DNA of 64,000 nucleotides from Chaetorhynchus papuensis (Eukaryota > Chordata > Aves > Passeriformes > Rhipiduridae): positions 385,383-449,382 of the forward strand of contig VWYX01000384.1 in the NCBI GenBank assembly GCA_013396525.1, given 5' to 3'. Shown here piece by piece: positions 36,601-48,355 of this stretch; position 1 is the stretch's first letter, and the number at the start of each line of letters is the position of its first letter. The notes under the pieces were generated by a model. That model saw only the letters and a list, made by a program, of their open reading frames with translations. It was not told where the DNA came from and did no database searches. Position numbers and translations under genes: made by a program.

Positions 36601-38270
36601 AACAGTTTAATTCCAAACAACGTAGAATGAGTTATGTTTTTTGATGACTTCGCATATTTATTACAATGTTGACTGTCTTCAGGTGATACACATATACGTG
36701 TGTGTACATGTATATTTACACATACATAAACCCTGCAGAATCAGACCCAAAAGCAGGCAGGTTCGATGACATTTCTCTTTTTTGGGCTGCACCACAGAAC
36801 TAAACTTGTTGCTGTGTTTTCACTCTCTGGGATTTGACAGGAGAGAGCCACTGTTTGTAAGGGGGAGAAACAAAATGTCCTCCTCATCCAACTTTCTTTT
36901 TCCTGGGTTTCTTATTCCTCACCCCACCCTCTCCTGACATGGGACAGCACCGGCTATCCAGGCTCTTTCCAGCTAGTGTGTTGTCTGTGGTGATTACACA
37001 GCCTGTAACTAAGCTTCAGGACTGAAATGCAAATAGGCATCAAGAAGGCGAGAAGGAGGAAGATGGCTTTAGATGGTTGAACCTTATCCTTCTTTCTTGC
37101 AAGTACTGGGATAATCTCTTCCTTATAATAGAAGGAGAAGGAAAACTTCTCAAAAGCATTCAAACAGCTTTTGCTTCCAGGTTTCTTTTAACCTTGATAG
37201 CTTTACAGGTGCCACAGGTAGAAGTGAAACACACACAACAGTAGAATTGCGGGATTTTTATTTTGAACCTTTTGCAGACTTGTCTTACACGGCTCCTTCT
37301 TTCCAAGAAGAGATTTTAACTTATTCTGAGCTTACCTGCTCATGCACAAATAAATGTATGACAGAAGAAAGACTGAGGGAGGATTTGAATGACTAATGCT
37401 TTGGGAAGTGTGAACACTGCTCTGCTTCTCACAGACATTAGAAAGCTGGCACCCTGCAGTCTTCCTAACATGACTCACGGTGGAGTGTGAAGAGGAAGGT
37501 GTTATACAGGTTCACCCATTAGAATTGAGGTGTTCAAGCAGTGAATTAGCTGCTGTATACACCAGGTCCTGATGGAACCAAGCAGGCACAGGAGCTGACA
37601 CCCCTCTTCCAGCAGCTACTGAACCACAGAGGGTAAGTGCCTGCTCTCAGTGGAGTCAAGAGGCAAACCTCACATCGGGAATATTCCTGGACCTCTAGAA
37701 ATACAGCAGAATAAAAAGGTGACAGCAAAATTGTAGAGGGTGAAACTCTGCTGCCAACTCAAGACTGTATCAAAAAGCCATTTGGTCCTTTTGATTGCGT
37801 TCAAAGACTTGTCAGGTCTAACAAAAAGGTCTTTTGTTTCCACACTCAGTCTAGCATTTACTTTGCCAATCAATAGTTCAAGGCAGGGACATTTCATAGG
37901 CAATGTCTGTGGTCAGTGGCTAACCTTCTGTTGCTGATAACTGAGGTGAGCATCAAATTCAGCACAGATGCCCAAGGTGGGCAGTGAAATAACATTAAAT
38001 ATTGCAAAGGCAGGTTATTGGTGAGATGAGGCAGCATAATTACTGCATTGTGAGTTAACCTGACAGGCATGAAAAGGAAACCTGTAATCATTAAGGAATT
38101 AGAATGGACTCAGTGTGTATCAGTACATAGGATTTTGCCAATAAATTCATTACAGACAAACCTTCAGTAATTAATAAAATAGTCTGACTAAACTGTAGAA
38201 ATCTGGGGGTGAAATGAAAAAAACAGTTTACTTGATTCCTTTTCCTGGTCTTAAAATCAAGAATCAAACA
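33691..38270. other. non-coding spacer
   Basis: About 4.6 kb with no CR1, LTR or convincing exon recognised. Segment 35675-36130 is slightly GC-richer, with short overlapping frames on both strands. An alternating TA/TG patch lies at 36690-36727. Confidence 0.35.
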
Positions 38271-38718
38271 TGGTTAGAAGGGAAAAAGGGATTTTACCTC
38301 TGTATTTATTTTAAGGATCCTTAGGTGCACCACATCCAGGTGGAATGCACCTCCATGCACCCCGCAATGCACACCCACAATAGATAGAGTATCACATTAT
38401 AGGTGTTACTAATTAGCACATCTATCAAAGATTCCCCAATGAGAGGCTCGAATGAGCCCCCCTCCCCAAGGAACCTTCCCCTGGATGGTTCTATTTCAGT
38501 TTACAAAATGTGTTCTGGAGAGGACCTTGGGCTCTGGGCTTTCTGATCCCTAACTATAAGGCTTCTAAGATATTTAGTCTCCTAGCTTGACAAATAAGTC
38601 TAAGAATGTAGGCTAAAAATCACTAAGAATAAAAAAAATATAAAAGGTATATAAAAGGGGTATAAAAGAAAAGGCAAAAAAAAAATCATCACGGCATCAG
38701 TTCAGTCCACTAGAAGTC
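38271..38718 (-). mobile_element. probable endogenous retrovirus LTR, minus strand
   Basis: Read on the minus strand, the segment has LTR features in the right order. A polypurine-like CTGAGGGGGAC lies just upstream of its start. TATA-like motifs (TTTTATACCCC, TTTTATATACC) follow within about 80 bases. Near the end are a poly(A) signal (AAAATAAATAC, plus-strand 38304-38314) and a final CTTCTAACCA ending in CA at 38271. The middle carries repeated GTGCATT/GGTGCATT words (38320-38385 on the plus strand). I recall similar sequence from bird ERV LTRs but cannot name the family. No clear target-site duplication is seen, which would fit a 3' LTR with retroviral sequence to its right rather than a solo LTR. 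The 5' edge could be a few bases off. Confidence 0.5.
38625..38690. repeat. ATATAAAAGG tandem words and A-run
   Basis: TATAAAAGG-like words repeat four times with 9-13 base spacing, followed by an A9 run. It lies inside the probable LTR, in its upstream (minus-sense) part. Confidence 0.7.
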
Positions 38719-38770
38719 CCCCTCAGAGTTGAGCTATTTATCTATCTCATGCTGGGTGTTTTGGTGTAAC

Positions 38771-39274
38771 TCAGAAAGCATGAGCTTTCTTATCTCTATT
38801 CAGTCTCCAACTGCACTCTCCTGAGACCTCCCCAGACCACTCACACCTGTCTCTGTCTCTACAGAAGGTCTCAGCAGTAGCTATTTGTGTGATAATTCCT
38901 ACTACGAACCAAATGGATGGGGCAGTGAAGCAATGATAAACAATATTAGCTCCACCATATGGCATCAGACACATTACTCCTCTAAACCAAATTAATATGC
39001 TGACTGTGAGACTCTTGCGGTCACAACTCCATCTCTGGAATGCTTCTGTGTTTGTGGACAGCTCAGCACTATGGCAGCTGGTTGAGTTGGCTGACTCCAT
39101 CATCCTCTCTCTGCTGTCAGTGCAGACTGTCCTTGCAAAGCATTCCGATATCTGTCTCCAACCTAAGAGTTTTATTGGCAAGAAGGATGCACAGGAAAAC
39201 TGAATAATTAATAAGAAAAGCATCCACAAATATGCTGGCTGGATATCAGAAATGGGTCTACCCCCAAAAATCAA
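38771..39274 (-). other. 167-codon open frame next to the probable LTR, function unknown
   Basis: The longest open frame of the window. Its 3' end lies about 50 bases upstream of the polypurine-like tract and the LTR at 38271-38718, the place where the last gene of a retrovirus would end. The product has a strongly hydrophobic stretch at about residues 15-32, a second at about 117-131, and a charged Arg/Asp/Glu-rich C-terminal third. I do not recognise retroviral envelope or any other family, and no upstream gag or pol remnant is evident. It may be retroviral 3' sequence of low similarity, or chance. Confidence 0.2.
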
Positions 39275-42200
39275 AATACTTTTTTAAAGTGAAAAAAAAA
39301 AAGGTTTTGTCAGAAATATATCTGAAGTGCCTTTTGGGAAGTGGTTCCCTAATTCTTCTTGGTCCATTTCTCCTTTGCAGAAAATCTCTTTAGAGCAAAC
39401 TCTGACTCCCATGAGGGATCAAAAACCTGTTCTCTTGAGGACTGTGCATTATGGGAGCTGACAGTCAGCAATGCAGTCAGCTGGAAGTAAAGAAGACCTA
39501 GAGAAGAAGGATACCTGCATTCAGACACCATCAATCACAGCTGCCATAAGGAGTTTTCACATGCAAACTGTTTAGAGCTGATGGGGAATTTGTTTTGGAG
39601 GTGATATCAAAGTTACTCATCTAGAGTAGACATGTTTTTTTAAAAAGCTTCTCTTAAAAAGTCAGTTTTGCAAGGAGAAAAAGTTGTGCTGGAGATTTTC
39701 TGGGCTAAAAGACAACTTATCATCACCAAAGGTAGTCTTAAGTTGTCCAAGTGTTTGACATGAAAAAAAACATTCTGACACCTGCTCAGAATAACATGAA
39801 TCTAATACATGAGATGCTAAATGAGTCTGCTAAAAAGCTGCTTAATTTTACTGGAGTACAGGTAGTATTCTCTTCCAAGGATAGAGTTCATAAGCATTTG
39901 ATAAAAAATGTTGGTAGAGGTAGGTAAGAGACTCAAAGGAGTTCCACCACCATGGTGAAAGTCAGCTTCTTAGGCACTGGGAGAGAGGGAAACCAGAGCC
40001 ACTTAACTCAGTACTGCCCCAATAGTCAACAATTAATAATTTTGAAAAGCCAGTGCCTGGCCTCCTATTCACCCAGAAAACCTGTAGAGGAATCAGGAAG
40101 GAACTAGAAGCTGTGTGAGCTGCACAGGGAGAAAGTTAAGGGCACGGACACCAAGAAAATCAGTCTTCAAACTCCCTGCTGTGTCGAGGGTGGCCCATTC
40201 TTCCGCTATCAGGTGTGCAGTTGTCCCAGTATCCTGGGTATGGTGCGTGCTGGGATGAAGGGTTCATAACCACTAAACACTTCTCAATACTGCTGTTAAT
40301 ATGAGCAGTTGGATCATGCAGTTTTTGTACCAGAAGTATTAGACATATTGCAGAGCAGGAAAAGGAATAAATTATAACTTTTCAGAAGTTTCTGAGACGT
40401 GAAATCATGCATTATGAATTCTCCATAGATACGTCGCTACTAGCCATCTTCTGTTTTATTTCTAGCTGCAACACTTAGTTTCTGTGAGAAATGAATGAAT
40501 ATGTTAGCCAAGAATTTCCAAAGCAATGAGTCAGTTAAGACTGGTGAAGGAGAGAGGATGGGGAGCAATAGCTCCTTCCCCATTAGTATCACCTGGCTCA
40601 GAGTGCCTGCTCCAAGCTGCATGATTGGTTAGAAATGCCAGCACACACATTGCTCTCCATCTTCCTCTTCCTCTTGATCTACGGTCCAGACACATCCATC
40701 TGACAGGTTTCCATTTTTAAGTTCCCTAGTCAATTAATTGGCACATTCCTTTAGACCTCTCAGCTCTGGCATGCAAAGATGGCAGTTATTTTTAGAAATC
40801 CGAACTGCTGTTTTTCTTGAGTAGAAAATTCACGATTTAAGAAAAACTGTCACAGTTGTTTTGCCTTGAAAGGAAATGCACCACCAAGGAGCTGAAGACT
40901 GAGTTTTTGCAGTTTTGTGTTTGCATTGCATGGGTTAGCTGCAGTGGTTGGAGCCGGTGACATTTGATAGGAAATTGGTAGGCATATTCAAAACAAGATG
41001 AGAGATCCAGACACTCCCTTATCAACCTGGCAGAGAGGCCTTTCCTGGTGATACATTCAGAATTATCAGGCATGTCTGTATTTCTCGATCTCCTTTCTCT
41101 CTGGTTTTGAGTTCCATCTCAGGGAAAATAATTAACATTTACCGACAACATCTTTCAGCGATTTACTTCTTAGGATTAAGGAGATTTGCTAGCCCAAAAC
41201 CTCTGATGTACTCAGGCACCAACTGTGCATAAAAAGAGTTATTCATTCCCCAGATATGTCAGTCTGGCACCTTTCACCAGTGCTACATGCACAGAGAAGA
41301 GAAACGTGGAATTACGCTTCTAAACCAACAAGACAAAGGGCCAAATAGAAATTGCCCTCTCTTCCTCAAAATATTGACTTTTTAAGCGTTACACCTGTTA
41401 TTATTCCTAGCTTAATGAATGGGGGAAAGGCAACAGATGAGGTTTTAGAAAGCTGAAAAAAGGAGTGAACAGTGTGGGTCACTTGCTTCTCTGAGTTTGT
41501 GTCTAACCATAACTTCAGTGGAGAAGCCGGACTCCTAACAGAACCATCCCAAACAGAGCTGAACTAGAATAAAACTGGATGCAGCCTGATCTCTTCAGCT
41601 TCCCACTGTATCTGCAGCTCTGCTTCCAAACTGGATGATGAATACAGCCCTGAAGGAAGCCTACAAGTATTCCTCAAATTATAAGACAGATATAAGGGAT
41701 TTATTGAGTGCTCTTCCTACAGCTTCCACTGAGACTCATTTACTCAAGGCAACCTTTCCTCTAAATATGTTTAAATTATGCTTCATTTAAGTTAGTTCTG
41801 CAACATCAACAGAGCAATGTAGGACAGAGCTGGAGTTTATGGATCCCATTTTAACAGCACTGCATGGCAAGGGCTAAAAAGTGTTTCATCTCAGACCTAG
41901 TCCTGTCAAAAGTTCCTTGCTGATAGAGTGAGGTGTTGCAGGGGAGGTTTGGCCCCCAGTGAGAGCACCTGATCTGGAAATCAGCAGGCAGCTACAAAAC
42001 ATGGGATCTGCATGGGTATTTTTATGTTAATTTTCTCTCAGGCAAGAAATGACAATTTTAGAAGCACCCAGGTTTATGCCTATATGTCATAAAGCCGTGC
42101 AGCATGAAGATACCTGAGCAAGTGCTGAACAAACAAGCCTCATTGTGGAGCTCCACTGTGACTAATTAACATCTAGAAGTTGCTATATTAGTCCGGGCAA

Positions 42201-43078
42201 ACTGCCATGCAAACCTACTATAGTGCTTTTTGCATCCAAGCAAATTGCATTAGAGCTACCTGAGGCAGCTGGAATGCAATACACTTTTAGGAATGGAGGA
42301 GCCTTACAAATTATTAGAGATGCAAGGCTCCCAAAAGCCTAAGTCATCCCCGAATTCTATTCTGAAGTAAGAATAATCTTAAGGGAGCAAGGCACTTCAG
42401 GAAATTAGTCTCTACTCAATCTCTGTTTACTAAATTCTCACTGTATTATCCATTAAAATTGTTTTAACATCTTGTCTGATTTAGATAAATACTGTTTTTG
42501 CTTAAGGAGTATGAAAACAAATAACCCACAAGAAACCCAGACAAAGGTGATTCCTTCATTGTAAAGGTTACTTGTATCATTAGTAACTGATTAATATTTT
42601 TTCATCTAACATTCCTTCCAGGAATGAACATGGTTTTTAACACACTCCTATGCCAAGGTCCTGCTACTACCCTGTTTTTCTGCCATTCTTTTTAAGGGTG
42701 ATGTTATTCTTCCTAACTTGCATCTTCACAAGTAGAAAAGAAATTACCCCCTGTAATGGGCTGAAGAAAGTGATATTTATTGTCTTTGAAACTTTAGTGA
42801 TTGCAGGTTTCGCGATCGCTCCTGAAGAAATGTTTATCCTCAAAATAGCTGAGACAATGCAAGTTCTTCAATGGATCCTTGTGTGGGAGTATGTTAAGAA
42901 CAATAGTTCACTGAAGCTTACAAATATGATGAGCTGTTTTAATAAAACAGCAGAAACAAGAACTACTAATGGAGGAGAAGGGATCTGCCTGTCTCCTCTC
43001 TGCCAAGATACTGTCAACCAAAATTAACAACTCCCATTTCAAATCCCAGTGTTTCAATGAAAGGATTAATCCATACCC
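39275..43078. other. non-coding spacer
   Basis: No gene or mobile element recognised. An A11 run lies near 39291. Segment 42120-42290 has clustered ATGCAAA/TTGCAT words, described in the findings. The 125-codon frame at 42650-43027 matches nothing that I know. Confidence 0.35.
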
Positions 43079-43110
43079 ATGCACAGCTGTGAGACTGTCT
43101 TAATCTGCAG

Positions 43111-43192
43111 GACTGATCAGACCTGGAAGCAATTCCCAGCATCCATTCAGGATGTGAGGACTCTGCTGGAACAGCAAGCAAAGGTGCTGCAG
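43111..43192 (+). CDS. weak candidate coding exon, gene not recognised
   Basis: The segment is bounded by TCTTAATCTGCAG on the left and the donor CAG|GTAACC on the right, 82 bases long. After one carried-over base it reads 27 open codons (TDQTWKQFPASIQDVRTLLEQ and on to KVLQ). The second half is amphipathic and could form a short helix or coiled coil. The same frame is open from an ATG at 43079 through to about 43240, so a tiny unspliced frame is equally possible. The pyrimidine tract is short. Its starting phase does not match the end phase of the candidate at 61-147, so the two cannot be directly joined exons. No family recognised. Confidence 0.22.
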
Positions 43193-43240
43193 GTAACCAG
43201 CTGCTGGTTTCTGAGAAATGAAGCTGTTGCTGCTGGGACC

Positions 43241-43975
43241 TGATCCAAACCCTTCACTTAATTTGATAAAAGCTTTCCAGCATTATTGCTATCACTTACA
43301 GTTTCTGTTAGTGTAATGTTGCTTTCAAGTGCCTGACTTAAATGTCCCAGTATTTTTCAAAGAAGAGTGATGGATGTATTTATTCATTTATTTGATAAAT
43401 AAATATCTTGTTTGCTGGAGCTGACATATGTTACTCTTTATATAATAAATTACAAAAAGACACGGCAGTTACCAGTGGCATCTAGGAAAGACACATTTTA
43501 AACATCTTTTTCATACTCAGAAGAGGAGAGAAAAAAAAGTTTTTGAGTGTGATTCGTCTTTCCTACTATAAATCTGTTTTAGAATGAGTTGAATCCTACT
43601 CCCAGCATAAACAGTCTACCTATCTTGGGTAGCATGGCTATTTTTCTACTTCAGACTTCCTAGCACAGTAAGTCATTCAAACCACCACAGTGCCTTTAAA
43701 ACCAGTGTTAGGGCTGTTTCCTAAGTCATTGAGGTAGGAAACATAGTCATGGACCCTGATTTCAGCATGATAAGTGTTGTATAGATGCAGTATAAAATGT
43801 AAGGCAGGAATCGGTAGATGTACAGGAGAATGCAGAGTAGCAAGGGATCCTGTTAATTAATATGATGGAATGTTATCACAGCACATAAAAAGTGTAACTA
43901 CAGCCAGCCTATGTGTGCATCATGACAGAAAGTTGTTTTAAGGATCAGAAAATGACATAGCAGATATTCAAATAC
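43241..43975. other. AT-rich spacer
   Basis: Nothing recognised except a perfect AT hairpin at 43386-43404 with 8-base arms (ATTTATTT / AAATAAAT). Confidence 0.4.
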
Positions 43976-44300
43976 TGCTTCCAAAATACAGCCAAGCACT
44001 CTTCCAAGCGTGGAGGGATTCGAACCACCCACCCTGCTCCCTCAGGTCTCTGAGAGCACCAGTGTGAAAGGAGAAACCCCGCTCACTTTTCCTGGAATGT
44101 GTCCCATGGAAGGAGACTTCCTCCAGTGTGCAGCTGCACTGTACAAAGGGAAGGTGTCCAGGCTGCCCAGCACCCCTGGGAACGGGAGGCAAACCTGCTG
44201 GGGCCATCCTCTGAGTGCACACATAAGCTCAAGGTAAGACCCCAGCCTCAAAAGGCCCGGGGACATTTTGCTTGCCCTCAGCATTTTTGTGCCTTTTAAA
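43976..44300. other. GC-rich block with a strong donor-like site
   Basis: A short GC-rich island with open frames in three phases (44010-44237 plus, 44042-44284 minus, 44099-44299 plus). A consensus donor AAG|GTAAGA is at 44233-44234. A phrase at 44008-44023 (GTGGAGGGATTCGAACC) resembles the T-arm of a tRNA on the minus strand, but no complete tRNA can be folded. Origin unknown. Confidence 0.3.
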
Positions 44301-46889
44301 GAAATATATGCAACAATGACATCACATCAGTCTGGAAAAAAACAGACAAGCTTCACAATGTTTCTATGCCCCACAGCAGATCTCATTTTTCAATTAGATC
44401 AGTCTAATAAAACTCTCTAAACATTATTTCTTTGGCATCCATAGTCTAGATTAGTTACAGCACCACTGGTATTACTTAACATTAGGTATTACTGAACTGC
44501 TGTTTATAAAAGATGTTTATGAACCCTGAAACAAATCATCTGAGTGTTTTTAAGGAAATATTTTATTTTTCTATTTACTCCAAATAGCAGATTGATACAG
44601 AAGTCGTAAGGGTTGATCTATATTATTTCACTGCTGATAAATAAAGTATTATTTGTGCTCTAAATTACCTCATTTGTCATTTAATACTGGTATTTTCCAA
44701 ACGTTTTATTTTATGGCTCATGTAAGCAGTAAAAGAAACACCAGTGCCTGCTTTTTTCCCTAGATCTGCTTGACTTAAAGAATAGTAAGGGACCTGTAAT
44801 ATTTTCAAGATGTAATATTTTCACTACTGCTATTCATTACTATTTCTAATTAATTTCCCCTGAGGTTTATAATTTGGGAGAGTTATGAGGGGTTTTGAGG
44901 TTTTGCTTGCTTTAAGAAACTTGCTCGCAAGGTACATGTTTTTTTACTTACATTTTACTCATATTACTTACATTTTACTTACATTATATTTACTTACATT
45001 TTACTTTACTTTTTTTTTTAAAGAAACTGCAGTTGCAACTAAATCTCCAAGACGACACCGATTTATTTATCTTAGGTAAAAAGAAACATGAGGATGATGC
45101 CTCACAGCAGCAGGACACAGATGAAGCAGAGTATCATGACAATTACTTAGTTGAGTAGCAGCAAACCTAGTGCTGTGTTTCCTTTTGGCAAGCAATTTAG
45201 ATAAACTGCTGTCTATCCTAAAAGATCATGGTCCAAGATTTCAGATGGTGTAAAGGGACATTTTCACAAAGTTCAGTGGAGTGGATAAGACTGTCCAAGA
45301 AGTTGGCAATTTAATATAGGATATTTTTTTTCCCATCCTGGAGTCTCATGTCCTAAGTGGCCATTTCCTGGTAACACCTCAGTAAATGTCATACTCTGGA
45401 GTGTTTGCCTGAAGATGTGCCCATGCAGCAGTGTTTGTTCCTGGGGCACAGACTGGTGTGCAACAAAGAGGGTGTTCTGTAACAGGGAAAACAGCCCTTA
45501 CCTGCAGCCAGATGGATCAACACTGCACCTTTCCTGCTGCCTGGGTTTGAACAGGAGTTTACAGATTCATGGGCATCATAATCATGACCTAAATGTTTGT
45601 GAATAACAGCATTCCCTTCCTACCAGAATGCAAACTGAGTGTAGAGGGAAAGCAGGCTCTTTTTTCTGTAATCCACAGTAATCTATAATAAGATTTAATG
45701 TTTAAAACAACAGTTTTCCAGCTCTTATATAATTGGAAAAATGCAAGTAATTTCTGTGAATAAGAGTTCTGCTCGTAAAAGACTGTTCTATTAAGCACCT
45801 GGTTATCACCACAATATTGCTGGCTTTCCAGAGCTGGTGATTTGTGTTTTCATACCATACACCAAACTTAAATGCAGCTTTTAGGGCTGAATGTGAAATT
45901 ACAGACATTTTGAACGTGTTTTGAATTATCCTGGATAATTGTTAGGTCAGTATGAAGGATTCCAATGCTCAAAAACCTAAATCAAGCCAAATTTTCTTCT
46001 AGTGTGACTTCTCTGAGTTCTGCTGCAAAGAACACCCCAAAGTGTCACATTGTTGGTAATATGAGAAAATAAATTGTTTCTGAATCTAAAATGTTCTCAG
46101 CAATCATTGGATTAGGCACCGTTTGAAGCTCCAGCAGATAATAAAACATGACTGTAAATGATTGCTTCAGCTTTATCTTTCAAAAAATCAAAGTCAAAAT
46201 GCAGTTTCTTCCAAACAAATAAAGAAAGTATTTATAGCAAAATATACTCCCTCGAGAATAAAATGTACAGTCAGCCACAACCCCAACATGTGCCAGACTC
46301 CATTCATTTTTTTCAAGGAAATCCATGGGTTGCTTATAAACACACTGAACCAAAATATTTAGGTTATCACTTGAAAGGGTCTCTCCGCTGAGATTAGGCC
46401 AGGAAGGTTTAAAGCCTAGAGGTTGTTCTACAAATATCTGTGTATGTGTCTATAAATATTCCAGCATTTCCTGTAATTTGTGTTGCTCGATACTCCCTCT
46501 TTCAGGATCTTTTATTAGCGTCTCATAACTTTGCTAAACATCTTGATTAAGGGTTTTTCCCTGCTAGGGCTATCCAGGCAGAGTCAGAATTAATTTGTTT
46601 GAATCAAAACAGCTAAGCCTGTACTGAGAATACTGTTGTTCCAGATGAAAAAAAAACCATGAAGACCATATTTTTTAGAAAGATTAGATCTAGAATGCTT
46701 TGTGGAGGGATTTGAAATTTGGTCTATTCTATTCAGTGTATATAAGAAAATCTACAAGGAGATGAGCAAGTTAGAAGTCTTGGGGAAAAAAAACAACAGT
46801 TCATGGGTGCTTAAGAGAGATAATTCTGAGCCTAGCAGCTGAAATTAGCAGTTCTCTCTCTCTCCTGAGCATACTTAAGTCCCAGCAAG
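44301..46889. other. AT-rich non-coding spacer
   Basis: No gene or interspersed repeat recognised apart from the microsatellite at 44944-45009. Confidence 0.4.
44944..45009. repeat. (ACTTACATTTT)n-like microsatellite
   Basis: TTACTTACATTTTACTCATA, then further ACTTACATTTT and ACTTACATTATATTT units, then ACTTACATTTTACTTTACTT and a T9 run. The unit varies between 10 and 17 bases, with about five copies. Confidence 0.85.
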
Positions 46890-47560
46890 GATAATTTGTG
46901 CTTGAGTGTCCCATTCATCACTTCCCACACAGCAAACAAGTATGACCCAAACACTTCCTATCTCTTTGGCAAGTCAGTTTTATCTTTACTTTTCCTTGAG
47001 ACTTCCCTCTTTTCTTACATTCTCACATATTTGAACCCAACTCAAGGCTGTTATTGGACCATAGGCCCATCCAGTACTGACCTACCCCCACACTTCCTTC
47101 CCCTTCCTGGTCTTTTGGGCCTATCTTTTTCCCTGAACAACTGCTATGATTGCCTCTTTCCCTAGTGCCCTAAGATCTTTCTTTTTTGTACTTTTATGTT
47201 AAATTTTATTCCCTTTTATCTGCAGCCCTTATTCATCCTATCTATACATATTCCAGATTCCAGATTGTCATGCTACCCCCCATGTACACCAACAAATCTA
47301 CTTGCAACAATTTTCTAAACTCTTACTCCCCGAACCTCCATCCCTTCCTGGTACTTTGTCCATTTTACACAACCTCTCTGTCCCAGCATCCACTTACAGA
47401 CAATCTGTTCCAGACTCTCCTCCACATGCCCAGACACACCAGAATTTTTTACCTAATATGTGCATCTGGATTTTGTTTTGTTTTGTTTGTAATTTTTCTC
47501 CTTTTATTCTGCCTGAGTCCAAAAAGGATTATTGATGATGCGGAGGACTTCAGCTCTCTG
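46890..47560. other. pyrimidine-rich, strand-asymmetric block
   Basis: The plus strand is dominated by C and T with little G for more than 600 bases, with many CCCTTCC- and TTCC-type words and a final TTTTGTTTTGTTTTGTTTG. The open frames on the plus strand (46896-47165, 47186-47572) follow from this composition. Unlike the array at 735-1990, I see no regular period. Confidence 0.5.
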
Positions 47561-48355
47561 AGTAACATTTAGCAAGTCTGTAGGCAACTGCTCTGATCAG
47601 CAGAGATGATGGGTAAATCTAACACCAGATGGTGTTACCAGGCCCGCCACACTCGCAGGATTGTGGGAGTGTACGTGTAAACACACATGCATGTACACAT
47701 GCAAACAAATACCCCACTGTGTACATGCAAATGTTTTCTTCACGCTACTTGCAGCAGAAGAAGCTTTATCTGTCTAGAAGGATGCAGCTGCCACTTGCCC
47801 TGGATTTGTTGATACATCAGGACTCTTTGGCGTTGCTCCACCGATGCAGAGAATCACAAATGCTGGCTATACCACTTTACAGCTGCTTTCCATCATCTGA
47901 GATGCACCACACGGAAAGCTCATACCGGCAGATCTGGTCTTATCTTTATTTTCAGACACTTGCAATCCTGATCATTCTGTCCTTTCCCTGATTATCCTTA
48001 TGTAAATGGTCTTTAAATTTTAGATGATGAAACAGATTTGCACTGTGATTCTTCACTCTGAAAAGTGAAAGTCGTCCAAGAAAAGTTTCCTTGGAACATG
48101 CCCAGGTGAAATTATCCAACCCTAAAAAATATTATGAAACATTTTCAGATCAGTATTTTGTTATTAAGAAAAGGCCATTTCTTCTGATAACTTGTAGGAG
48201 GAATTAACAGCAAATTCAGAAGAGCTGGATATGAAAGTCACGATGCAGTACAGTATTAATTAGGTTTGGGGACTGAGTGATGGCCCTCAGGTCAACTTAC
48301 ACCTACATTGTGAAAAATGTAGCAGACATCTAAATGGAATCTGTACAGATATTCA
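47561..48355. other. spacer with a perfect inverted repeat
   Basis: Contains TAACACC-AGAT-GGTGTTA at 47620-47637 (two 7-base arms around 4 bases) and a CA/TG-rich patch at 47665-47730. No gene recognised. Confidence 0.4.

Noticed and set aside
38850..38866. Strong plus-strand splice acceptor (CTGTCTCTGTCTCTACAG)
   Set aside because: No open frame or donor of suitable phase follows, and the segment lies antisense to the probable retroviral sequence.
42650..43027. 125-codon plus-strand frame with a hydrophobic N-terminal segment
   Set aside because: No recognisable family, no promoter or splice context, and ordinary local AT-rich composition. I cannot support it as a gene.
43998..44030. tRNA gene on the minus strand
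   Set aside because: Only a T-arm-like phrase is present. The expected D-arm, anticodon arm and pairing acceptor stem could not be found.
47186..47572. 128-codon plus-strand frame with a hydrophobic C-terminal part
   Set aside because: It lies in a G-poor pyrimidine block. Phe, Leu, Pro and Ser dominate, as expected from composition, and the frame overlaps another open frame (47302-47535).
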